A model generated the notes under the pieces. That model ran no database searches. It was not told the DNA's origin and saw only the letters and a list, made by a program, of their open reading frames with translations. This document shows, in pieces, positions 1-6,137 of a DNA stretch of 33,198 bases. The first letter of the stretch is position 1. Every line of letters starts with the position of its first letter. The DNA is from Bacteroidales bacterium UBA3843 (lineage in GTDB: Bacteria > Bacteroidota > Bacteroidia > Bacteroidales > Paludibacteraceae). Made by a program: the position numbers and the translations under genes. Location of the stretch: NCBI GenBank assembly GCA_002392745.1, contig DGHR01000012.1:1-33198 (forward strand), in the 5' to 3' direction.

Positions 1-56
1 ACTGCTAAAAGCAGTTGCATTCCATATATCTCCGTCGTTAGCGATAAACATAAATA

Positions 57-108
57 AAGGTTAGAGGTTATTGGTGATTGGTTATAGGTGATTGGTTATA
101 GGTTATTG
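57..108. repeat. Heptad tandem array (GGTTA/GGTGA words)
   Basis: Seven consecutive 7-mers can be read: aaggtta, gaggtta, ttggtga, ttggtta, taggtga, ttggtta, taggtta, then ttg and a T-tract. The first 29 bases or so recur at 5903-5931, ahead of another array. No coding potential is seen. The same period-7 architecture occurs at about ten other places in the window. Confidence 0.9.
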
Positions 109-143
109 TTTTTTTACCTTTCTCGGCGGAGCGGACACGGTCT

Positions 144-164
144 TCCTTCCGATAAGCGGAAGGA
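144..164. other. GC-rich hairpin between heptad arrays
   Basis: TCCTTCCG (144-151) pairs perfectly with CGGAAGGA (157-164) around a 5-base loop. It sits in a GC-rich island (120-172) between two AT-rich heptad arrays. There is no T-tract after it, so it does not look like a terminator. Function unknown. Confidence 0.6.
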
Positions 165-170
165 CGCTTC

Positions 171-273
171 GGGTGATTGGTGATTGGTGATAGGACGCTC
201 GCGGGGCGAGCTACAGTTTAGAGGGTATTGATGATTGGTGATTGGTTATAGGTTATTGGTGATTGGTTATAGG
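171..273. repeat. Heptad arrays around a GC-rich palindromic unit
   Basis: Heptads ttggtga, ttggtga, tagg run 177-194. A GC-rich unit (192-225) follows, then gagggta, ttgatga, ttggtga, ttggtta, taggtta, ttggtga, ttggtta, tagg at 221-273, leading into a second copy of the GC-rich unit. The larger repeat is therefore [heptads + GC palindrome] twice. Confidence 0.85.
192..225. repeat. 34-bp repeat with GC palindrome, copy 1
   Basis: This 34-base unit recurs at 271-304 with one difference (c/t at the 23rd base). It contains GCTCG-cgggg-CGAGC (197-211), a 5-bp stem with a 5-base loop. Confidence 0.9.
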
Positions 274-304
274 ACGCTCGCGGGGCGAGCTATAGTTTAG
301 AGGG
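271..304. repeat. 34-bp repeat with GC palindrome, copy 2
   Basis: Second copy of the unit at 192-225, with stem GCTCG (276-280) and CGAGC (286-290). It is followed by a different heptad word (tttagag). Confidence 0.9.
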
Positions 305-344
305 TAGTGTTTAGAGTGGAGAGTTTAGAGGATTGAGTTTAGAT
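296..344. repeat. Heptad array (tttagag word)
   Basis: Reads as tttagag, ggtagtg, tttagag, tggagag, tttagag, gattgag, tttagat: a 7-bp period with a 14-bp superperiod. It ends 14 bp before the start codon at 359, where the promoter and leader of the downstream permease would be expected. No TTTG/TAnnTTTG pair was found in this spacer. Confidence 0.85.
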
Positions 345-358
345 ATAGAAAAAGATAA

Positions 359-1873
359 ATGGAAGAGTTTGTGTTTTTAGGTTTTAACGGACCCGCATGG
401 ATCACGATAGTGACCGTGCTGGCATTGTTCAGCATTCTGCTGTTTACCAAAGTGCGCGCAGACGCTGTGTTCCTGGGCGCGATGCTCATCCTGTACGTCA
501 CCGGCGTATTGGATGCCAAAGAGGCCTTTTCGGGTCTGAGCCAGTCTTCCGTGGTGGTAGTAGGCGTGCTGTTTGTAGTTGTGGCCGGACTGACGTACAC
601 CGGCGTGCTGCAATGGATAGTGAAGAACCTGCTGGGTCAGCCCAAACGATGGAGCAGCGCCATAGTGCGGCTGATGCTGCCGGTAGCGGGATTGAGCTCG
701 TTTCTGAGCAACACTACTGTAGTGGCGCTGTTTATCGGCATCGTGAAGATGTGGGCGAAGAAATTAGGAATCGCACCTTCCAAACTGCTGATACCGCTGA
801 GTTACGCGTCAGGCATGGGCGGTGTGTGTACGCTGATAGGTACGCCGCCGAACCTGATTATCAGCGGTTTGTACGCCGAGGAGACGGGTGTGCAGATGAA
901 TGTACTGGCTACCACCCTGCCGGGCCTCTTCTGTCTGATAATCGGTGTGCTGTCGGTCATCGCCATGCGGCGGTTGCTGCCCGAACGCGAGGCACCGAAA
1001 GACCCGTTTGAGCAAACGACGGAATATACGGTGGAGATGCAGGTGCCATCTTCGAACAAATATATCGGCGAGACGCTGGGCTACGCGGGATTGCTGAATG
1101 TAGAGGGCGGCAGGCTGATCAAGATGCAGCATTTCGACGGCGTGGCGGTGCCCATTGACGAGAACGAGTTTATCATGGGCGGCGACCGTCTTGTTTTTGC
1201 CGGAGACATAAAAGCCATCACGGAACTAACTAATACGCACGGACTGGTGCTGGGCGAAGAGGTGGCGAATATCGGTGTCAAGACTCTTCTCTCGTCGCTC
1301 ATCATGCTGGCGATGGTGGTACTGTCCGCACTGGGAATAATGCCCCTGCTGATGTGCGCCTGTATCGCGGCGCTGGCGATGGTCATCACACGCTGCTGCA
1401 CACCCGACCAAGCCGTCAAGTCCATTGACTGGAGCATATTGGTGGTTTTTGCCGGTTCGGTAGTGTTAGGAATGGCCATCCAGAAGACCGGAATCGCCGA
1501 ACGGATGGCAACCGGCATACTGGATATATGCGGCACCAACCCGATTGTGGTGATGACGGCAGTGTGTCTGGTAGCCACATTCATCACGGAGTTTATCTCC
1601 AACACGGCAGCCGGCGCGATGTTCTTCCCCATCATGTATCAAGCCGCAATCCAGTTGGGCTACGAGCCGATGACTTTCCTGATTGCCCTGATGATCAGCG
1701 TCAGCAGCAGTTTTGCCACACCCATCGGTTCGCCGACCCACATGATGGTATATGGTCCCGGCGGCTACCGGTTTACGGACTTTCTAAGGATAGGTTTCTG
1801 GATGAACATTATCATCCTGGCGGCCAATATACTGATTACGAACATCGTTTATCCGCTCACACCATTAGGATGA
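359..1873 (+). CDS. SLC13/DASS-type permease with one TrkA-C (RCK_C) domain
   Basis: A 504-residue inner-membrane transporter of the SLC13 (divalent anion:Na+ symporter) group in the ion-transporter superfamily. Hydrophobic helices fill residues 13-205 and 305-500. The two inverted halves show SNTT (about 117-120) with TLIGTPPN (158-165), and EFISNTAAG (about 411-419) with FATPIGSPT (452-460), the substrate and Na+ loops of the family. Residues 221-296 between the halves form one soluble RCK_C-like regulatory domain; many relatives have two, so this is a shorter form. The substrate could be sulfate, a dicarboxylate or another anion and cannot be told from sequence. The start at 359 gives an N-terminus entering the first helix. 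It stands alone, with repeat arrays upstream and a terminator downstream. Confidence 0.9.
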   Translation: MEEFVFLGFNGPAWITIVTVLALFSILLFTKVRADAVFLGAMLILYVTGVLDAKEAFSGLSQSSVVVVGVLFVVVAGLTYTGVLQWIVKNLLGQPKRWSSAIVRLMLPVAGLSSFLSNTTVVALFIGIVKMWAKKLGIAPSKLLIPLSYASGMGGVCTLIGTPPNLIISGLYAEETGVQMNVLATTLPGLFCLIIGVLSVIAMRRLLPEREAPKDPFEQTTEYTVEMQVPSSNKYIGETLGYAGLLNVEGGRLIKMQHFDGVAVPIDENEFIMGGDRLVFAGDIKAITELTNTHGLVLGEEVANIGVKTLLSSLIMLAMVVLSALGIMPLLMCACIAALAMVITRCCTPDQAVKSIDWSILVVFAGSVVLGMAIQKTGIAERMATGILDICGTNPIVVMTAVCLVATFITEFISNTAAGAMFFPIMYQAAIQLGYEPMTFLIALMISVSSSFATPIGSPTHMMVYGPGGYRFTDFLRIGFWMNIIILAANILITNIVYPLTPLG

Positions 1874-1884
1874 TTGCTACACAA

Positions 1885-1913
1885 AAAAGACGGACCGAAG
1901 CCCGTCTTTTTTT
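1885..1913. terminator. Bidirectional rho-independent terminator
   Basis: AAAAGACGG (1885-1893) pairs with CCGTCTTTT (1902-1910), with a T-run to 1913 on the plus strand and an A-run at 1883-1888 that supplies the U-tract on the minus strand. It lies between the convergent permease and pectate-lyase genes and can serve both. Confidence 0.9.
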
Positions 1914-1929
1914 ATGCAGTAGTTAATCG

Positions 1930-4158
1930 TCAGCGCAGCATCTTGGCTGACGCAGAGAAGCCGTCGGCAGAGATACGTACGATAGCCATGCCGCGCAACG
2001 CACCGAGCGACAGCGGCTGGTAATAATCCATACCTTCGGTCAGCCCCGTGAGCGGCAGACGGCAAATGACGCGTCCAGCGATATCATACACCGTCAGTTC
2101 TGCGCGCCGGATATCCCGCGGCACGGAGAAGCGCACGACAGCCTCCGAGGCGTTGTTGCCCGGTAAAACAGCAATAGCGCCATTGCTCTCCGGCGCAGTA
2201 ATCTGCTGGGTGGTAGTAGGTATACTGTCTTCCTGAACCAGTTCATAGGGCCCGAGGTCACGCGCTGTGCCATAGACGGTAGATCTGAGGAAGGGGAAGT
2301 CCTTCTCCAGTTGCGCCAGATTGGGCGTGATAGCCGCCGGCACGAAACAGCCTGCATCCACGAGATTAGAGCCCGGCAGGAGCCGCGCAAAACGGGCAGG
2401 CATAGAGCCGTCTCCGCGACGCGGAGCGATAGCGTCCTCCTCGGAGAGCGAGACATAGTCCGAACGGGAGAAAGAGGTGACGAGATGGTGGGTCCACGCA
2501 TCCTTGGAGAGCGTGGTGCCCAAGGCATTATAGTCATCGGTGCCGACGCACGCCTCCTGTTTGCCGAAGCAGACATTATTATAATAGAACGTGTTGGCAT
2601 CCGAACCTCCGGATTCGAACATGAAGTCATAGGAGTTGTCAAACGCCAGACAGTTGACGAGGACATGTCCGCCCTTGTGGCTGTTGCAGTCAAAGCCCTT
2701 GACGGACGAAGAGATATCGCATCCGAAGGCTATACAGCGGTAGGCATAGTGGATACCCTTGGAGGAACCGCCGGTGCCGTTACCGCCCAGTTTGATACCA
2801 TTGCCGTTGCCGGAGAAAGAAGCGGAGCCGTCAAAATAATTCTTGACCCAGAGATGGTCGGCTGCATTGCCGGATTCCCATGCCCAGCACTCAGCGAGGA
2901 TAACATCATAATCGGTCTCAAAGAGGTCCCACGCGTCATCCGAGTTACGCCATGCGCGGCAACGGATAAAACGGTTGCCTTTGCCATTATGCATCTTGCA
3001 TGCAAAACCGTCCGCATCCGAGCCGTAGTTGGCATCGAAATCGCAGTTATGGTGGGAATCGCAATCGACGATATCGTTGTACGCACAATGGGAACCGTCG
3101 TTGCTGCTGAGGCCGGGGAACGTATCGGAGAACTTATGCCCGAAGCCGAGTTGGATACCCGTATCGAGATTGTAGGAGAACTCGCAACGCTCGATGCGGT
3201 TGTGCGAGCCTTCCAGCTTGATAGCATTATCGGCGGCGTGCATCATATGAAGCCCGAAGAGAATCCAGTAGTCGCCGGTAATCAGCATACCGCGGTCGCC
3301 CACCTGGCCTTTGTCGCGGTTGCAATCGAGCAGCTGCTGCTCAAAATCGAAGACAGGCGCTTCGTTCTCATAGGCAGAGATGACGATAGGCGCATCGGCT
3401 GTGCCGGACTGGGAGAGGCGCAGCGTGAGTTTGCCGTCCGTGCCGCGCCATGACATGAGATACCGTCCGCCGCGGCAGAAGATGACATCGCCCGCCTGCG
3501 CCACAGAGAGCGCTTTGCCGAGGTTGTACCAGGGCTTCTCAAACGACCCGTCGCCGCTATTATCATTGCCTTCGGGCGAGATATAATAGGTAGCGTGAGT
3601 GGCTGTATACGTAGGGCGTGTGAACTCCGGGTCGGGTTCTCCGGGGATGACCGTACCACCGCCTCCGCCGCCCTGGCCCTGAACAGGATTCTTGAGCACC
3701 ACATCGTCGATATAGACATTGTTGGTAATACCTTTAATACGTACGCGGACATTGCGCGCAGAATCCAACCCCAGTTTCAGCGAATAGGAAGAGAACGCGC
3801 TGGATGACGAGGCGATAACCAGCGTATCTACCGCCTGCCAGTTGCCGGAACCTATCTGATAAGCTACCTCCACCTGTTTCTTGCTACCGCCCGAGCGATA
3901 TTTGAACTCGACAGAGGCGAGACTGTCAATAGCCGGCGTAATCATATACGCGCCATCAGAATTGAATTTAATGGAGACCACGGAATTGGAACTGTTGCGC
4001 TGGGCGTCGCCGCCAAACGTCCATGTGCCCGAAGGCAGTTTTACCTCCGTCTCGGTCGACCAGGAGCCGGAGGCCAGAGAATTGAAATCTTCCGATAAAT
4101 CGGCGTGCGCTATGCCCGCTACGAGGCATGAGAGCACCAATAGACTCATCTTTTGCAT
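1930..4158 (-). CDS. Secreted pectate lyase, family PL9, with T9SS sorting domain
   Basis: 742 residues. The signal peptide ends near residue 19 (AHA|DLS). Residues 20-158 are a beta-sandwich-like module, followed by a Gly-rich linker (161-168). The right-handed beta-helix catalytic domain runs from about 190 to 640. PL9 landmarks are SDADGFACK (380-388) and NSDDAWDLFE (405-414), which carry the Asp cluster that binds Ca2+ in Pel9A, and NGIKLGGN (453-460), whose Lys matches the catalytic base. The protein should cleave polygalacturonate by beta-elimination outside the cell. The last 60-70 residues (AELTVYDIAGRVICRL ... KMLR) fit a type A T9SS C-terminal domain. Monocistronic, with its own promoter at 4193-4224. 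The family call rests on motifs; exact substrate is not proven. Confidence 0.87.
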   Translation of the reverse strand: MQKMSLLVLSCLVAGIAHADLSEDFNSLASGSWSTETEVKLPSGTWTFGGDAQRNSSNSVVSIKFNSDGAYMITPAIDSLASVEFKYRSGGSKKQVEVAYQIGSGNWQAVDTLVIASSSSAFSSYSLKLGLDSARNVRVRIKGITNNVYIDDVVLKNPVQGQGGGGGGTVIPGEPDPEFTRPTYTATHATYYISPEGNDNSGDGSFEKPWYNLGKALSVAQAGDVIFCRGGRYLMSWRGTDGKLTLRLSQSGTADAPIVISAYENEAPVFDFEQQLLDCNRDKGQVGDRGMLITGDYWILFGLHMMHAADNAIKLEGSHNRIERCEFSYNLDTGIQLGFGHKFSDTFPGLSSNDGSHCAYNDIVDCDSHHNCDFDANYGSDADGFACKMHNGKGNRFIRCRAWRNSDDAWDLFETDYDVILAECWAWESGNAADHLWVKNYFDGSASFSGNGNGIKLGGNGTGGSSKGIHYAYRCIAFGCDISSSVKGFDCNSHKGGHVLVNCLAFDNSYDFMFESGGSDANTFYYNNVCFGKQEACVGTDDYNALGTTLSKDAWTHHLVTSFSRSDYVSLSEEDAIAPRRGDGSMPARFARLLPGSNLVDAGCFVPAAITPNLAQLEKDFPFLRSTVYGTARDLGPYELVQEDSIPTTTQQITAPESNGAIAVLPGNNASEAVVRFSVPRDIRRAELTVYDIAGRVICRLPLTGLTEGMDYYQPLSLGALRGMAIVRISADGFSASAKMLR

Positions 4159-4192
4159 GTACCTTAGATTTTAAATGTTTGAAATGGTGATG

Positions 4193-4224
4193 CAAAGTTA
4201 GAAAATTTAGTGTAAATAAGCAAA
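4193..4224 (-). promoter_or_regulatory. Bacteroidetes promoter of the pectate lyase gene
   Basis: On the minus strand, TTTG (4221-4224), 20 bp, then TAACTTTG (4193-4200): an exact match to the TTTG-N20-TAnnTTTG consensus. The transcript would start near 4187, about 28 nt before the ATG. The rest of the divergent spacer (4225-4398) shows nothing else recognisable. Confidence 0.8.
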
Positions 4225-4398
4225 CCGATGCCGATTTATCAATAAAAACCGCCAAAAATGACACATACACCGCCGGTCATTCACAAAAACTTGAGTTTCT
4301 GAAGCATTTTTTATACCCCATGAAATGCGCGGAAAAGGCACAATAGCTTTCAGAAGATACGGATGGTCAGGAAAAAAAACGATAATATGGGCTGAATA

Positions 4399-4430
4399 TT
4401 TGCATATGTCACCAAAAAATGCTAATTTTG
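4399..4430 (+). promoter_or_regulatory. Bacteroidetes promoter of the aminotransferase gene
   Basis: TTTG (4399-4402), 20 bp, TAATTTTG (4423-4430), 24 bp before the ATG at 4455. Exact fit to the primary-sigma consensus of the phylum. Confidence 0.8.
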
Positions 4431-4454
4431 CAGCGAATTTTAGTCTGAAGGAAT

Positions 4455-5642
4455 ATGGAAATCTCGTTACGCGCACAGTCGATGCCGGAGTCGCCTATCC
4501 GGAAGTTGGCCAAATATGCCGATGCCGCCAAGTTGGCCGGTGTGCATGTCTATCATCTGAATATCGGTCAGCCGGATATCAAGACTCCTCCCCAAGCCAT
4601 GGAGGCCGTCAAGGATTTTAATCAGGATATCCTGGAATACTCTCCCTCACAGGGACTGAAATCCCTGCGCACCAAGATGGTGAGTTACTACGCCGATTAC
4701 GGCATAGACCTCTCGCCCGACGAGATTATCATCACCGCGGGCGGCTCAGAGGCCATCATGTTCGCCTATATGAGTTGTCTGAATCCGGGCGATGAGATTA
4801 TCGTCACCGACCCGAGTTACGCAAACTACATGGCTTTCGCTATTTCAGCCGGTGCGGTCGTCAAATCCGTCAAGACGCATATAGAGAACGGCTTCAAACT
4901 GCCGCCGGTAGAGGAGTTTGAGAAACAGATAACCCCCAAGACGCGCGCCATATTGATATGCAACCCGAACAACCCGACAGGATATCTGTACACCAAGCAG
5001 GAAATGCGCCAGATACGCGATCTGGTCAAGAAATACAACCTGTACCTCATATCCGACGAGGTGTATCGCGAGTTTATCTACACCAAATCACCGTATATCT
5101 CGGCATGCCACCTGGAGGGCATAGAGGAGAACGTGGTGCTGGTGGACAGTGTGTCGAAGCGGTACAGCGAATGCGGAATCCGTATAGGTGCGCTAATCAC
5201 GAAGAACAAAGCGGTGCGTGAAGCCGTAATGAAATTCTGCCAGGCGCGTCTGTCGCCCCCATTGCTGGGACAGGTCATCGCCGAAGCCTCGCTCTCGACG
5301 CCGGAGGATTACATGCAAGAGGTGTATGACGAATATCTGGGACGCCGTAATTTTCTGATAGACCAACTGAACCAGATACCCGGAGTCTTTGCGCCGGCTC
5401 CGACAGGTGCGTTCTACGTGATGGTGCAACTGCCAGTGGATGACGTAGAGAAATTCTGCAAATGGTGTCTGACCGATTTCACATATGAAGGCGCCACCGT
5501 CATGATGGCTCCCGGCACGGGCTTCTACACCAATCCGGAAGACGGCCGCCATCAGGTGCGTATGGCCTATGTGCTGAACAAAGAGGATTTGGGCAAAGCG
5601 ATGATTGTGCTGCGCAAGGCGCTGGAAGCGTATAATGGGTGA
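4455..5642 (+). CDS. PLP-dependent class I/II aminotransferase
   Basis: 395 residues, a fold type I aminotransferase of the aspartate aminotransferase family. Visible landmarks are the PLP phosphate/ring contacts GGSEAIMFA (about 95-103) and NPNNPTG, the SDEVYREF Asp-Tyr pair, the Schiff-base Lys in SVSKRYSECGIRIG, and the carboxylate-binding Arg near the C-terminus (HQVRMAYV). Cytosolic amino-acid transamination is expected. The substrate range (aspartate, aromatic or branched-chain) cannot be settled. A dedicated promoter lies at 4399-4430. The stop codon (5640-5642) coincides with the first bases of a heptad repeat array, so no ordinary terminator follows. Confidence 0.9.
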   Translation: MEISLRAQSMPESPIRKLAKYADAAKLAGVHVYHLNIGQPDIKTPPQAMEAVKDFNQDILEYSPSQGLKSLRTKMVSYYADYGIDLSPDEIIITAGGSEAIMFAYMSCLNPGDEIIVTDPSYANYMAFAISAGAVVKSVKTHIENGFKLPPVEEFEKQITPKTRAILICNPNNPTGYLYTKQEMRQIRDLVKKYNLYLISDEVYREFIYTKSPYISACHLEGIEENVVLVDSVSKRYSECGIRIGALITKNKAVREAVMKFCQARLSPPLLGQVIAEASLSTPEDYMQEVYDEYLGRRNFLIDQLNQIPGVFAPAPTGAFYVMVQLPVDDVEKFCKWCLTDFTYEGATVMMAPGTGFYTNPEDGRHQVRMAYVLNKEDLGKAMIVLRKALEAYNG

Positions 5643-5692
5643 GGGGTAAAGGTATTGGGTAAAGGTTAAAGGTGATTGGTTATAGGTTATTG
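5641..5692. repeat. Heptad array starting on the aminotransferase stop codon
   Basis: Reads gaggggt, aaaggta, ttgggta, aaggtta, aaggtga, ttggtta, taggtta, ttg, followed by a T-tract as in the array at 57-108. The first heptad includes the last two bases of the TGA stop codon. The tract from about 5693 to 5767 is plain AT-rich sequence. Confidence 0.85.
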
Positions 5693-5767
5693 TTTTTTTA
5701 GAAAAAAATAAAGAAAATAAATTGATTATAAAGAAAATATTTATTTAGACAAAAACCTAACTTGACA

Positions 5768-5890
5768 CTTTTTAGCGCTTTTGGCGCGATGCGCCTTGCG
5801 TACTTAGCTGCTAAAAACTACTCGCAAGTAAGCTTTCGGATAGTTTTTATCATCCAACTCCGCACTCTGGAGAGTAAAAACACTAAAAAG
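5768..5890. repeat. 123-bp inverted-repeat element, MITE-like or structured RNA
   Basis: The ends are 15-bp imperfect inverted repeats (CTTTTTAGCGCTTTT at 5768-5782; AAAAACACTAAAAAG at 5876-5890; 13 of 15 pair). The trinucleotide aca flanks both sides (5765-5767, 5891-5893), a possible 3-bp target duplication. Inside are GGCGC-gat-GCGCC (5783-5795), a 9-bp inverted repeat TAAAAACTA/TAGTTTTTA (5812-5820, 5841-5849), and CTTGCG (5795-5800), which can pair with CGCAAG (5823-5828) in the loop of that stem to form a pseudoknot. No ORF. Heptad arrays lie on both sides. Confidence 0.55.
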
Positions 5891-5905
5891 ACATAAACCT
5901 ATATA

Positions 5906-5954
5906 AAGGTTAGAGGTTATTGGTGATTGGTGATTGGTGATTGGTGATTGGTGA
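5906..5954. repeat. Heptad array (ttggtga x5)
   Basis: Reads aaggtta, gaggtta, then five exact copies of ttggtga. The sequence leading in (5903-5931) matches 54-82 at the window start. The stretch from 5955 to 6023 has no recognisable feature. Confidence 0.9.
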
Positions 5955-6023
5955 TTTGAGATTTGTTATGTCTCAGCATTGAAGGGCACGATATTTTTGA
6001 CAAGCGAAAATTTTGTGATTAGT

Positions 6024-6070
6024 GTTTTGAGTTTTGAGTTTGGTGAATTTGATGAATTTGATGAATTTTT
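6024..6070. repeat. Mixed 7-bp and 9-bp tandem repeats
   Basis: gttttga, gttttga, gtttggt, then gaatttgat twice and a partial third copy. It lies 15 bp upstream of the -33 element of the receptor promoter. Confidence 0.75.
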
Positions 6071-6084
6071 CCCCATATATTGGT

Positions 6085-6116
6085 ATTGTGTATATGCAAA
6101 AAAAGCAGTAATTTTG
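6085..6116 (+). promoter_or_regulatory. Promoter of the TonB receptor operon
   Basis: ATTG (6085-6088, one mismatch to TTTG), 20 bp, TAATTTTG (6109-6116), 21 bp before the ATG at 6138. Confidence 0.7.
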
Positions 6117-6137
6117 CACCCAATTTCAGATTGAGTA

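Noticed and set aside
57..344. Heptad arrays as a CRISPR array
   Set aside because: Units are 7 bp with no unique spacers of regular length, and there are no cas genes.
2311..3453. Long plus-strand open frame opposite the pectate lyase gene
   Set aside because: Shadow of the high-GC opposite strand; low-complexity Arg/Ile/Val-rich product with no domain, while the minus-strand product is a complete PL9 protein.
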